Assembly (NCBI GenBank): GCA_029067205.1 | Contig: JAIEEY010000078.1 | Coordinates: 1-64,000, forward strand | From: Lachnospiraceae bacterium | GTDB lineage: Bacteria > Bacillota > Clostridia > Lachnospirales > Lachnospiraceae | DNA: 64,000 nt | Direction: 5' to 3' | Program-made: the position numbers and the translations under genes | Shown here: positions 37,947 through 48,223 of the stretch, one piece after another | How positions within the stretch are numbered: the stretch's first letter is position 1 | How the letters are laid out: the number at the start of each line of letters is the position of its first letter | Notes under the pieces: model-generated | What the model was told of the DNA's origin: nothing | The model's input: only the letters and a program-made list of their open reading frames with translations | Database searches by the model: none

Positions 37947-38048
37947 TAAAGCACACAAATGATAGAAAGGATGCTTTATTTATTTTACTATTTGGTTATG
38001 GAATAAAGTGGCGGTGAAACAAAGCAACCATTATAAAGCACACAAATG
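37947..38048. promoter_or_regulatory. two 15-bp direct repeats before the sugar operon, candidate AraC-type operator
   Basis: TAAAGCACACAAATG is present at 37947-37961 and 38034-38048, 87 bp apart (start to start), between the regulator gene and the transporter gene. Paired direct repeats upstream of the regulated operon are the usual AraC-family operator layout. The distance is about eight helical turns. No clear -35/-10 pair or cre site was identified. Confidence 0.45.
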
Positions 38049-38062
38049 TAAGGAGAATGAGT

Positions 38063-39561
38063 ATGAAAGAAAAAACAAAAAAAGTTAGCGACCCCGGTTC
38101 ATTTAAAGTCTGGAAGGTTCCTGCATGGGCATCCAGAGCGGCAGCATTGACTGTCAACATTGCTGTTTTGCTGCAGGTTACATATTATTGTACGGATGCG
38201 CTTGGAATGGCTCCCGGCTTGGTCGGTATGCTTTTACTGGTATCAAAACTTTTTGACGGATTTACCGATTTGGCTGCAGGGTTTATCATTGACAAGACAC
38301 ATTCAAAATTGGGGAAAGCAAGACCTTATGAATTTTGGGCGTGTTTCAATTCTAGTTGACAAATGCATGTTTACAAATTGCCATGGAAAGCTTTTAAATA
38401 CGACAAAATAGGACGCATCTGTTTCTGTAATTTGTCAACTAATCATTGTGGATTTTGAAACACGCCGAATTTTGTATTCTTTTGGCATGGATTTTTACAG
38501 TACTTATGTTCAGTACCCCGACAAATTTTAGCATGACAGGAAAATGTATATGGGTATTTGTCACTTATACTATGATCTGTTCAGTGTTCCAGACATTCCT
38601 GAATGCTTCGGATGCAGTGTATATGGCAAGGGCATTTACAGCGCAAGATACACAGACTAAAATCCTTTCCTTTGCATCTCCGATCCAGATGATCTGCAGC
38701 ATTGCCGCAGGAGCAACGTTACCGATTATGATTAATTCTTTTGGAAGAGAACCGGGCGGCTGGACGAAGATCGGTCTGATTTTTGCAGTTCCTTATGGTA
38801 TTCTCGGTCTTGCACGTTTCTTTTTCATTAAGGAACTTGACATTGAAGAAACACAGCAGGAAAGCAGCCAGCAGAGTTTAAAATCCCTGTTGAATATCAT
38901 CAGGCAGAATAAGTATATCTTCATTATTGCTGTCTTTACTTTAGTCGGCGGATTGATCCAAAATATTGGAAGTGCAGTTACAAATTACTATTTTCAGTAT
39001 GTTTATGGCGATCTGAATATTGCCGGACTGTTTGGGGCACTTAGTATCATTTCACCATTTCTGCTGGTTATTATGCCGGTCTTGTTAAAGAAGAATTCAT
39101 TGGCAAAGCTTACTATGTTTAGCTGTGTGATTGGTGCATTAGGCAATCTGTTGAAATTCGTAGGCAAAACCAGCCTGCCACTCCTGATTGTAGGTAATCT
39201 GCTTACTATGGTACCGCTGATGTTTTCCTGCATGATCAACATATTCCTGATTGAATGTATGGATTTCGGAGAGTGGAAGAATGGTGTCAGGGTAGAAGGC
39301 GGTCTTGGTTCTATTAACGGTTTTGCCAGCAAGTTAGGTACGGGTCTGTCCTCAGTTATTGTTGGGTTTGTGATGCAGATTGCAGGATATGACGGGACAC
39401 TGGCACAGCAGTCTCAATCAGCGAATTTTGCAATTATAGCATTGTACTCCCTCATTCCTTTAGCTTTGTTTGTTATCCAGTTTTTGGTTATGAAGCAATA
39501 TGATCTGGATAAAAAGCTTCCGCAGATCCGGGCTGAACTGGAAGAGAGACACAATGCATAA
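38063..39561 (+). pseudogene. GPH-family sugar:cation symporter interrupted by a MITE
   Basis: The 5' part encodes the first helices (AWASRAAALTVNIAVLLQV and the DGFTDLAAGFIIDKTHSKLGKARPYEF motif of glycoside-pentoside-hexuronide symporters). It then runs into a 129-bp insertion and stops. The rest of the protein continues from the right-hand target duplication to 39561. Removing the insert plus one 8-bp duplication joins GKARPYEF to CILLAWIFT in frame, giving a normal ~450-residue, 12-helix transporter. Start at 38063: AAGGAG lies 7 nt upstream. It would import the glycoside handled by the downstream GH2/GH3/GH43 enzymes; in this genome it is probably inactive. Confidence 0.85.
38338..38466. 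mobile_element. 129-bp MITE with 8-bp target duplication
   Basis: Terminal inverted repeat GGCGTGTTTCAA (38338-38349 and 38455-38466) is perfect over 12 bp, and a second inverted pair AGTTGACAAAT lies inside (38354-38364, 38430-38440). The element is flanked by GAATTTTG on both sides (38330-38337, 38467-38474). There is no coding capacity. The 8-bp duplication and the GG-start ends suggest mobilisation by an ISL3-like transposase; that family assignment is tentative. Confidence 0.9.
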
Positions 39562-39580
39562 AGAAAGGCAGGAATTGTAA

Positions 39581-40432
39581 ATGAAAGATTATTTTGGCTA
39601 TGAAGGAAAGATATGTGTCGTGACCGGAGCATCTTCCGGTATGGGTAAAGCCGCCGCCGCTATGTTAGTAGATTTAGGGGCAAAAGTCTATGCTATAGCA
39701 CGCAGAAGATGCGAGGTTGAAGGATTGGTCTGTAGTATTCAGGCTGATTTGAGTAAAAAAGAAGAAATTGATGCTGCATTTGGGCAGATCCCTGAGCATA
39801 TTGACAGTTTCTTTGGAGTTGCAGGATTGTCCGGCAGTAAATCTGATTATATGACTACTTTCAATGTAAACTATACCGCGAATCATTATATTACGGAAAA
39901 ATATCTGAAAACGAGGATGCAGGAGGGCGGTTCCATTCTGTTTGTGACTTCTACCTCCGGTGTGGCATGGCGTGAAAATCACCGGGAAGCGGAAAAGATT
40001 CTAAGTATGGGAGACTGGCAGGAAGTACAGGAGGGAATGGAAAAACTGGTTAAGCCGGGAACCCCTGCGCAGGTGGCCTATATGTTATCTAAACGGGTCG
40101 CAAATGCCTATGCGTGTTCATTGGCTGTGGAACTGGGTGAACGCCACATCCGCGTCAATGCGGTTATGCCCGGCAGTACGGATACCGGTATGAAAGATGA
40201 ATTTGCAATGATGGCTGGAGGATTGGAGAATATGATTCGTTTTGCGGGAAAAGCTGGTCGTCTCGCAACTTCCGAAGAGGTTGCCATGCCTATTGTATTT
40301 TTGAACAGTAACATGGCAGGATTCATCAGTGGCGAAGAACTTATTGTAGATTATTGTGACAATGCCATGAAGAAACTGGATTTAAAACCAGAAGTCTGTG
40401 GGGCACCAGCGCTTCCTGAAGAAGTGCTATGA
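39581..40432 (+). CDS. short-chain dehydrogenase/reductase
   Basis: 283 residues with the SDR features: TGASSGMG nucleotide-binding loop near the N-terminus, catalytic Ser in TSTSG, Tyr-x-x-x-Lys as YMLSK, and the MPGSTDTGM strand. Preceded by a purine-rich GAAAGGCAGG. It lies between transporter and glycosidase genes, so it may oxidise or reduce a sugar or an aglycone released from a glycoside. Substrate cannot be read from sequence. Confidence 0.85.
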   Translation: MKDYFGYEGKICVVTGASSGMGKAAAAMLVDLGAKVYAIARRRCEVEGLVCSIQADLSKKEEIDAAFGQIPEHIDSFFGVAGLSGSKSDYMTTFNVNYTANHYITEKYLKTRMQEGGSILFVTSTSGVAWRENHREAEKILSMGDWQEVQEGMEKLVKPGTPAQVAYMLSKRVANAYACSLAVELGERHIRVNAVMPGSTDTGMKDEFAMMAGGLENMIRFAGKAGRLATSEEVAMPIVFLNSNMAGFISGEELIVDYCDNAMKKLDLKPEVCGAPALPEEVL

Positions 40433-40495
40433 AAACTGTTTCAATTCTGGAAATTTAATCTGAGCGCCATTAGATATAAAAAGGAGAAAAAGCTT

Positions 40496-42889
40496 ATGTT
40501 ACAGATTGACTTTTGTAAAGATTGGAAATTTAGGAAAAAGGGGGAGGAAGAGTTTACAGTTGTAACTCTGCCCCATGACGCTATGATATGTGAAGAAAGA
40601 TTTGCGGAATGTGAGAGTGGGGCTGCCGGAGCCTATTTTCCCGGCGGCGTTTATGAATATGAGAAAGAATTTGAGGTCCCGTCAGAATGGGAAGGGAAAA
40701 AGATTTTAATCCGTTTCGAGGGGATATACCGCAAAGCTGAGATATCTGTGAATGGAGTGCGTGTTGGAAAGATTGTAAACGGATATACGGAAAGAACTTT
40801 TGAACTGGCACCGGCTCTGCATTACGGAACAAAAAATACGATGAAAGCAGTCGTGGATAACTCCGAAGTGCCGAACAGCAGATGGTACAGCGGTTCCGGC
40901 ATTTACCGTCCGGTTACCCTCTTTGTACTGGAGTCTGGACATATTGAGTTAGACGGTATCAGGATCAATACGATTTCCTATGCACCTGCAAAGATTGCAG
41001 TATCTGTGAAACACACAGGAGGGGCAGCATCAGTGTCTGTTCTGGATGAGGGTAAGGTTGTAGCATCGGTTGCAGGTGATGTAGTGGAATTGGAGATTCC
41101 GGATGCAAAGCTGTGGAGTGAGACAGATCCATTTCTGTATATATGTAAAGTGGTATTAAAAGACGGCGAGGTGATTACAGATACCAGAGAAGCTTCTTTT
41201 GGAATCAGGAAGATCGAGTGGAGTCCAAAAGGTCTTTTGATTAATGGGCAGGAAACATTGTTGCGTGGAGGATGTGTCCATCATGACAATGGTATTCTTG
41301 GTGCCTGTGCCTATGCAGAGGCGGAAGAGAGGAAAGTCCGTATTATGAAAGAATATGGCTACAATGCTATCCGTTCTTCCCATAATCCCTGTTCCCGCGC
41401 GATGCTGGATGCCTGTGATCGTTTAGGTATGTATATGATAGATGAGACTTGGGATATGTGGTATCAGCATAAGAGCAAATATGACTATGCGGCTGATTTT
41501 ATGGATAACTATACGGATGATATTGACAGTATGGTGCAGAAAGACTATAACCATCCATGTGTACTCATGTATTCCATCGGAAATGAGATTTCGGAGCCGG
41601 CGAAAGAAGAAGGCATAGAACTTGCCCGCAAAATGATAGGGCATTTACATGGGCTGGATGATTCGCGTCCGGTCACAGCCGGTTTGAACCTGATGATTGT
41701 GGCAAATGCCTCCAAGGGACAGGAAATGTATAATGAAGACGGTGGTGTCAATGCGGATACTGCAAGTGAAATAGGTGGTGTACCTGATGAGGGCGCGTCA
41801 CAAATGCCGGATATGAGCCAGATGAACAGTACTATGTTTAATCAAATGGCCATGATGGTAGGTGCCGGCATGAACCATTCGGCTGACAGTGAAGAGGCTG
41901 ATAAGGCAACCACTCCGATTTTGGATGCCTTAGATATAGCAGGATATAATTATGCTTCCGGAAGATATCCGTTGGAGGGGGAGGCACACCCAGACCGTAT
42001 TGTATTTGGCAGTGAGACCTTCCCGCAGGATATTCCCGTGAATTGGGCTATGGTAGAACAGTATCCGTATTTAATCGGGGATTTCATGTGGACTGCATGG
42101 GATTATCTTGGAGAAGCGGGACTAGGGGCATGGGCTTATACAGAAGATGCAATGAGCTTTAATAAGCCGTACCCATGGCTTTTAGGCGGTGCCGGTGTCA
42201 TTGACCTCATCGGGCATGGCGATGGAAGTGCATTGCTTGCAAAAGCGGTATGGGGGAAAAATAATGGACAGATAGGCATTGCAGTAACACCGGCAAACCA
42301 TCCGGGTATTGAAGTAATTAAATCCGCATGGAGGGGAACCAATGCTATTCCGAGTTGGTCGTGGAAAGGTTGCGAGGGCAATCCTGTTACTGTGGAAGTA
42401 TATACGAAAGCAGCGAAAGTTGTTCTTTCCTTAAATGGAAATGTGATTGGTGAGACTGCCCCAGAAAACTGTAAAGTGTGCTTTGAAACGATATATCAGC
42501 CCGGTGAATTGTCAGCAGTCGGGTATGATCAAAATGGTGCAGCCATAGAGAGCGGTTCTTTATATTCAGCAGTTGGTAATAATAAGATTTGCCTGCGGGC
42601 GGAAAGCAGTGCAATTGCGAATGATGCCGTGGTTTTTGTTGAGGTCAATATCTGTGGAGAAAATGGTGTGGTTGAGTCCAATGCGGATGAAATGCTGACA
42701 GTTCGTGCAGAGGGTGCTGAAATCCTAGGTTTTGGCAGTGCACAGAGGCGTACGGAAGAATCATTTGTTACATTCGGTTATACCAGTTATTATGGAAGGG
42801 CATTGGCGGCAGTGCGTATCACGGATGCTGAACATGTAAAGATAGCCGTTAAAGGTGCGACTTTGGAAGAACAGGAAATTTTATTGTAA
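40496..42889 (+). CDS. glycoside hydrolase family 2 enzyme (beta-galactosidase/beta-glucuronidase type)
   Basis: 797 residues. An N-terminal sugar-binding jelly roll (RWYSGSGIYRPVTLF motif) is followed by an Ig-like domain, a TIM barrel and C-terminal beta domains. Catalytic acid/base E364 in SIGNEISE; nucleophile E507 in FGSETFPQ. A Met-rich loop at about 440-465 interrupts the barrel and is unusual. No signal peptide, so it acts on imported substrate. AAAAGGAG precedes the ATG. Specificity among beta-galactoside, glucuronide and mannoside cannot be decided. Confidence 0.85.
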   Translation: MLQIDFCKDWKFRKKGEEEFTVVTLPHDAMICEERFAECESGAAGAYFPGGVYEYEKEFEVPSEWEGKKILIRFEGIYRKAEISVNGVRVGKIVNGYTERTFELAPALHYGTKNTMKAVVDNSEVPNSRWYSGSGIYRPVTLFVLESGHIELDGIRINTISYAPAKIAVSVKHTGGAASVSVLDEGKVVASVAGDVVELEIPDAKLWSETDPFLYICKVVLKDGEVITDTREASFGIRKIEWSPKGLLINGQETLLRGGCVHHDNGILGACAYAEAEERKVRIMKEYGYNAIRSSHNPCSRAMLDACDRLGMYMIDETWDMWYQHKSKYDYAADFMDNYTDDIDSMVQKDYNHPCVLMYSIGNEISEPAKEEGIELARKMIGHLHGLDDSRPVTAGLNLMIVANASKGQEMYNEDGGVNADTASEIGGVPDEGASQMPDMSQMNSTMFNQMAMMVGAGMNHSADSEEADKATTPILDALDIAGYNYASGRYPLEGEAHPDRIVFGSETFPQDIPVNWAMVEQYPYLIGDFMWTAWDYLGEAGLGAWAYTEDAMSFNKPYPWLLGGAGVIDLIGHGDGSALLAKAVWGKNNGQIGIAVTPANHPGIEVIKSAWRGTNAIPSWSWKGCEGNPVTVEVYTKAAKVVLSLNGNVIGETAPENCKVCFETIYQPGELSAVGYDQNGAAIESGSLYSAVGNNKICLRAESSAIANDAVVFVEVNICGENGVVESNADEMLTVRAEGAEILGFGSAQRRTEESFVTFGYTSYYGRALAAVRITDAEHVKIAVKGATLEEQEILL

Positions 42890-42975
42890 AATAAAAGTAT
42901 AAAAAGCAGAACGGTTATGAAAATGGGTATAGTCTGCAGGCCTGTACCCATATAGTAATATGATAAGGAGGATTT

Positions 42976-45558
42976 ATGGCTAAATTTCATGCAACAACAT
43001 CACCTGAAATGAGCGGCAGGGAAAAGAGGAACATGGAGCGGGTCAGAAAGATTGTACCGCACGGAATGGTACTTTTGGAGAATGACGGAGTGCTTCCGCT
43101 AAAAAGTAATCCGGAGAAGATTGCACTATATGGAAGTGGAGCCAGGCGGACTGTAAAAGGAGGAACAGGGTCGGGAGATGTCAACAGCCGACAGGTAATC
43201 ACTGTGGAAGATGGTCTGGAACAGGCAGGAATACTCATAACCACAAAAGCATGGATGGATTTGTATGACAAAATGTGTAAAGAGCACATGGATGAGCATA
43301 TGGCTAAAATTGGAGAACTTCTTGCAAAAGAGGGGCAGGCTGGTATAGCAAAGATTCTTGATATGCCTTATAAAGAGCCTGAGGAACCATTGATATCAGA
43401 CAGTGATATTGCATCAGGGGAAGCGGAGATGGCAGTGTATGTATTGTCACGCAATTCCGGGGAAGGCAAGGACAGAAAAGTTGCGGAAGGTGACTATCTG
43501 CTGTCAGATCATGAAAAAGAGAATATTAGAAAGCTGGCAGGAAGCTACAGTAAGTTCATTGTAGTTCTAAATGTCGGAGGGGTAATTGACACGGAATTTC
43601 TTAAGAAGCAGGATGGGATCAATGCAATCCTGCTTATGAGTCAGGCTGGAAATGTGGGAGGACTTGCATTTGCAGATGTTTTAACCGGCAAGGCATATCC
43701 TACAGGTCATCTGACTGCTACATGGGCGGAAAAATATTCGGATTACCCTTCTGCGGATACTTTCAGTTATCGAAATAATGATACGGATGATGAGTATTAT
43801 GAAGATGGAATTTATGTAGGCTATCGGTATTTTGATACTTTCAATGTGAAACCTGCATATCCGTTTGGGTATGGTTTATCTTATACTGAGTTTGCTCTGC
43901 ATGATATGAGTACGATCATTAGCGAAGACCAGATCCGAGTTTCTGTAGAAGTTGAAAATACCGGAAATCATCCGGGAAGGGAAGTGATTCAGGTATATTA
44001 CTCTGCCCCGGATGGGAAGATAGAAAAACCTTATCAGGAGTTGGCAGGATATAAAAAGACAAAGGAACTTCTGCCAGGCAAAAAAGAACTGGTTGAGATA
44101 AGCTTTGATATAAAGAATATGGCATCTTATGATGAGGAGAGCGCTTCTTATGTCATTGAAAACGGGGAATACCTTATAAGAGTCGGCACTCATTCAAGAA
44201 ATACAAGAATCGTAGCGGTTCTGTATGTGGATGAATCTAAAGTGATATGGGAGTTAGAAAATAAGCTGAAACCCGATTGCACTATTACAGCGCTTTCTAA
44301 AAAAGGTGTTGCACCATATTCTTATGAGAATGAAGAAACAGAATTAAACAGCGCAGTCAGAATAGATATGATCTTAAATAAAATCGATGTAAAATCCGTA
44401 AATTATTCTGAAGGCGACACTGCAATGAGCCTGAAAGTGGATAAAAGTCTGACCTTGGATGATGTGAAAAGAGGTAAGATTACTATAGATGAACTTATAA
44501 ATTCTATGGATGTCACAGAACTGGCAGCATTGTGTGTCGGAACTTCCCGTGGTGGATTAGGCAGTGTTTCTGTAATAGGTGCAGCTTCTGCAGCCTGTCC
44601 GGGGGCGGCGGGAGATACAACATCAGAGCTTATTGATACCAGAAAGGTTCCCAATATGGTACTTGCAGACGGGCCTGCCGGACTTAGATTATCCAAGTCA
44701 TTTGTAGCGGATAAGGAAGGAAATTTAGTCCCGGGCCTTGGCGAATCGGCGCTTGGAGGGATTGAATTTCTTTTAGGAATGCAAAAGCCGGAGCGTCCGG
44801 ATGACGCAGTTGATTATTATCAATATTGCACAGCAATTCCGATTGCGACCATGCTGGCGCAGAGCTGGGATGAAGAGTTGATTGAAGAGGCTGGAGATAT
44901 TGTAGGAGAAGAGATGGAGGAGCTTGGGATTCATTTGTGGCTTGCTCCGGGAATGAATATTCACAGAAACCCGCTTTGCGGAAGAAATTTTGAGTATTAT
45001 TCAGAAGATCCTCTTATTTCCGGAAAATGTGCGGCGGCAGATACAAGAGGCGTGCAAAAGCATAAAGGGAAAGGAACTACGATCAAACATTTCGCCCTTA
45101 ACAATCAGGAGGATAACAGGTCTCACCTTAATGCACATTGTGGAGAGAGGGCTATCCGTGAGATTTATCTACGAGGATTTGAAATTGCGATCAGGGAATC
45201 TAATCCACTTTCGCTCATGACTTCTTACAATCTGTTAAATGGGATTCATACAGCAAATAATTATGAGCTGGTGACTTCTATATGCCGGGATGAATGGGGA
45301 TATCAGGGACTGATCATGACTGACTGGGGAACAACCGGTGGAGGAGATATAAGTCCTGACTATGATAAGAAATATGGATTTTCAAGTGCGACAGGCTGCA
45401 TCAAGGCCGGAAACGATCTGATTATGCCCGGAAGCCAGAAGGATATAGATGACATTATATATGGTGTGGAACATCCAGAAGAGAATCTGCTTACATTGGG
45501 AGAACTCCGTCAATGTGTAAAACGTATCATCAATACTATTTTAGTCACAGAAGAATAA
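42976..45558 (+). CDS. glycoside hydrolase family 3 beta-glucosidase with permuted domain order
   Basis: 860 residues. The alpha/beta sandwich that is C-terminal in most GH3 enzymes comes first (about 20-290: VLLENDGVLPLK, GSGARRTVKGGTGSGDV). A fibronectin-III-like domain follows (about 300-400), and the TIM barrel is last (about 490-860). Nucleophile D783 in IMTDWG; substrate-binding TIKHFALNNQE and DGPAGLRLS are present. This reversed order is known from rumen and gut Firmicutes beta-glucosidases. No signal peptide. AAGGAGG precedes the ATG. It would remove terminal beta-glucose or xylose from imported oligosaccharides or glycosides. Confidence 0.9.
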   Translation: MAKFHATTSPEMSGREKRNMERVRKIVPHGMVLLENDGVLPLKSNPEKIALYGSGARRTVKGGTGSGDVNSRQVITVEDGLEQAGILITTKAWMDLYDKMCKEHMDEHMAKIGELLAKEGQAGIAKILDMPYKEPEEPLISDSDIASGEAEMAVYVLSRNSGEGKDRKVAEGDYLLSDHEKENIRKLAGSYSKFIVVLNVGGVIDTEFLKKQDGINAILLMSQAGNVGGLAFADVLTGKAYPTGHLTATWAEKYSDYPSADTFSYRNNDTDDEYYEDGIYVGYRYFDTFNVKPAYPFGYGLSYTEFALHDMSTIISEDQIRVSVEVENTGNHPGREVIQVYYSAPDGKIEKPYQELAGYKKTKELLPGKKELVEISFDIKNMASYDEESASYVIENGEYLIRVGTHSRNTRIVAVLYVDESKVIWELENKLKPDCTITALSKKGVAPYSYENEETELNSAVRIDMILNKIDVKSVNYSEGDTAMSLKVDKSLTLDDVKRGKITIDELINSMDVTELAALCVGTSRGGLGSVSVIGAASAACPGAAGDTTSELIDTRKVPNMVLADGPAGLRLSKSFVADKEGNLVPGLGESALGGIEFLLGMQKPERPDDAVDYYQYCTAIPIATMLAQSWDEELIEEAGDIVGEEMEELGIHLWLAPGMNIHRNPLCGRNFEYYSEDPLISGKCAAADTRGVQKHKGKGTTIKHFALNNQEDNRSHLNAHCGERAIREIYLRGFEIAIRESNPLSLMTSYNLLNGIHTANNYELVTSICRDEWGYQGLIMTDWGTTGGGDISPDYDKKYGFSSATGCIKAGNDLIMPGSQKDIDDIIYGVEHPEENLLTLGELRQCVKRIINTILVTEE

Positions 45559-45573
45559 AAAAGGATAATGTAG

Positions 45574-46266
45574 GTGTGCAGGAAAATGGAAGAAACAAAC
45601 AGTCAGGAAAATATAATGAAAATATTACAGGAGTCCGCAATCCGCGATCAGATGGATAAGTTAGAGCGGTATCGGGTGCTGAATCAGGACGTAAAAAAGG
45701 GGCAGATACTTTTTGTGGGTTCGTCTCTTATGGAGCAATTCCCAATCAATGAACTGCTTATGACTGCTGGAATTGACAAAGTAATTTATAATCGGGGCAT
45801 TGGGGGATTTACTACAGCCGATATGCTGGAGCATATGGAAGAGATGGTGTTCTCAGTAGAACCTTCAAAGATATTCATTAACATCGGAACAAATGATATC
45901 GGCAGTCCGGAATACTGCTTGGAAGAACTGATGGAAAATTATGGAGAGATTATTCGGCAGATACAAGAGAGACTTCCTGATGCAAAGATTTACATGCTGG
46001 CTTACTATCCGGTTAATGAGACAGATAAAATGCCGGATGAGAATATGAGAAAAATTATGTTCAGCACCAGAACAAACGAGAATATCTCCATTGCAAACAA
46101 AGCGGTGGAAAAACTTGCTGAACAGTTAGGATGCTGTTTTATCAACGTTAACAAAGGTTTGTCAGACGAAATGAATAAATTAAAGACGGAGTACACTATA
46201 GAGGGCATTCATATGTATGCAAACGGGTATAGAGTAGTGCTGCAGAACTTAAAGGAGTTTTTATAA
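45574..46266 (+). CDS. SGNH/GDSL-family hydrolase
   Basis: 230 residues with the SGNH blocks: GSSLMEQF (Ser), RGIGGFT (Gly), GTNDIG (Asn) and EGIHMYANGY (His). The last block has Glu where most members have Asp three residues before His. No signal peptide, so probably an intracellular carbohydrate esterase acting on acylated oligosaccharides. The GTG at 45574 is 9-10 nt after AAAAAGGA; an ATG at 45586 is the alternative start. Same operon as the GH3 and GH43 genes. Confidence 0.8.
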   Translation: MCRKMEETNSQENIMKILQESAIRDQMDKLERYRVLNQDVKKGQILFVGSSLMEQFPINELLMTAGIDKVIYNRGIGGFTTADMLEHMEEMVFSVEPSKIFINIGTNDIGSPEYCLEELMENYGEIIRQIQERLPDAKIYMLAYYPVNETDKMPDENMRKIMFSTRTNENISIANKAVEKLAEQLGCCFINVNKGLSDEMNKLKTEYTIEGIHMYANGYRVVLQNLKEFL

Positions 46267-46414
46267 ACCCGTAGGAAAGTTATTATATAATCAATGTAAC
46301 GAAACACTCGGAGTTAGATAAGTTGGAGGCAGTGTAAAAAATTAGAGATTTTTCACGCGCCAAATTTGTGCTTGCACCCAAATTCGCGGGTTTGAGCAAG
46401 AATGGGGGATTAAT

Positions 46415-48223
46415 ATGAAACATAAATACAGATGCAACCCAATAAATATAGAATATAAATATCAGTTTTTTAAGGTTCAGCCCGAACAGGATGATTTGTG
46501 TGAAATACACCGGGAGGCAGCTGACCCATCGCTGATCTGCTTTAAAGAAAAGTATTATATGTTTCCGTCCATGTCTGCTGGATTTTATATCAGTGATGAT
46601 CTTGCCGACTGGGAATTTCATAAATTTAACAATGAGATGCCGATATATGACTATGCGCCAGATGTACGGGTGATTGGCGGATATATATATTTTTGTGCTT
46701 CAAAGCCAGATGAAAACTGTTCCTTTTACAGAACATCAGATCCTATAAATGGAATATTTGAAGAAATACCCGGTACGTTTCCGTTCTGGGATCCAAATCT
46801 GTTCTGGGATGATGATGGAAGACTTTATTTTTATTTGGGATGTTCCAATATAGAACCTATATATGGAGTCGAGCTTGATGCGGTCACTTTTAAACCAATT
46901 AGTGAGAAGAAAGTAATCATGAAAGCAGATACAGATAATATCGGGTTTGAAAGGGTTGGAGAGGACCACGTTCCTGAAAAAACGGAGGAAGAAATTGAAG
47001 CAATGATTGAAGCAATGATTGCAAATGCACCGAAGGAACAAATAGTTGATGATGACTTAAAAAAACAGCTTCGCGGATGGTTTGGGAATTATCCCTACGT
47101 AGAAGGTGCCTGGATGACAAAGCATGATGGAAAATACTATTTTCAGTTTGCAACTCCGGGAACGGAATATAATACATATGCAGATGGGGTGGGTATAGGA
47201 ACATCCCCGCTGGGACCGTTTGAGCTTGCGAAAAACAATCCGTATTCATATAAACCGGGTGGATTTGTCTGCGGAGCCGGACACGGATCCACAGTTAAAG
47301 ACAAGAATGGGAACTGGTGGCATACATCTACTATAAGAATATCTAACAACCATAATTTTGAGAGACGGGTAGGTTTATGGAAGGCAGGTTTTGACAGCGA
47401 TGGCGAGTTGTTCTGTGACCAGCGGTATGGCGACTGGCCTTACGCGGTGGATGCAAAGCCTTGGGATAAGCCGGATTTTATGTTATTATCCTACGGAAAA
47501 AAGGTGACTGCTTCATCCGGTGAGAATACTCCGGCTGTTACAGACGAAAATATTAAAACTTTTTGGCAGGCGGAAACCAACAGCCTTGATGAAGAGCTTT
47601 GCATAGACCTTGGGAAAGAGAGCGATATCAGGGCAATACAGGTTAACTTTTCAGACCATTGGAAACAACATCCTGAAGACGGGATGGAGTTCAGTTTTAA
47701 TGGACAAAGCTATCGTTCCATAAGCGGTAAGCATCATACAACGTCATTTGTGCTTGAAGCCGCAGGAGAAAACGGTGAGTTTGAAATTATCTGGGATACA
47801 AGAAAGGACAACAGCGATTTGTCTCATAATTTCCATGTGTGGGAAGATGGTAACAGATACCGTTATATACGTATATCTAAAATGAGTCTGCCATATCAGC
47901 AAAATCCATGTATCAGCGGAATCAGGGTGTTTGGACATGGCGATGGTAAACTTCCGCAGCAATCAAAAAATGTTAAAGCTAAACTGCTGGCGGATGCGCC
48001 AATGGAGGCAGTTGACATGGAAGTAAGCTTTGAATGCGATGATTGTACAGGCGCCAATATTTTGTGGGGATATTCGGAAAATAAACTTTATCACAGCTAT
48101 ATGGTATTTGGCAAAACAACACAGGTTATTCGTGCTTTGGTTAAAAATCAATGCATATTTGTCCGTGTGGATACTTTTAATGAAAATGGAATTACAGAGG
48201 GAAAAACAATAAAAGTAAGATAG
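46415..48223 (+). CDS. glycoside hydrolase family 43-like enzyme with C-terminal F5/8-type carbohydrate-binding domain
   Basis: 602 residues. The N-terminal five-bladed beta-propeller carries the three GH43 acids: D37 in ADPSLI, D126 in FWDPNLF, E230 in VEGAWM. Residues about 370-515 match a discoidin/F5-8 C-type module (KVTASSGENTPAVTDENIKTFWQAE). The last ~80 residues are a small beta domain. No signal peptide. GGGGGAT precedes the ATG. It would remove xylose, arabinose or galactose side groups. The 149-bp gap before it holds only imperfect hairpins. Confidence 0.85.
   Translation: MKHKYRCNPINIEYKYQFFKVQPEQDDLCEIHREAADPSLICFKEKYYMFPSMSAGFYISDDLADWEFHKFNNEMPIYDYAPDVRVIGGYIYFCASKPDENCSFYRTSDPINGIFEEIPGTFPFWDPNLFWDDDGRLYFYLGCSNIEPIYGVELDAVTFKPISEKKVIMKADTDNIGFERVGEDHVPEKTEEEIEAMIEAMIANAPKEQIVDDDLKKQLRGWFGNYPYVEGAWMTKHDGKYYFQFATPGTEYNTYADGVGIGTSPLGPFELAKNNPYSYKPGGFVCGAGHGSTVKDKNGNWWHTSTIRISNNHNFERRVGLWKAGFDSDGELFCDQRYGDWPYAVDAKPWDKPDFMLLSYGKKVTASSGENTPAVTDENIKTFWQAETNSLDEELCIDLGKESDIRAIQVNFSDHWKQHPEDGMEFSFNGQSYRSISGKHHTTSFVLEAAGENGEFEIIWDTRKDNSDLSHNFHVWEDGNRYRYIRISKMSLPYQQNPCISGIRVFGHGDGKLPQQSKNVKAKLLADAPMEAVDMEVSFECDDCTGANILWGYSENKLYHSYMVFGKTTQVIRALVKNQCIFVRVDTFNENGITEGKTIKVR

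Noticed and set aside
46283..46621. 112-codon minus-strand open frame before and over the GH43 gene
   Set aside because: It overlaps the well-supported GH43 start and has no recognisable motif.
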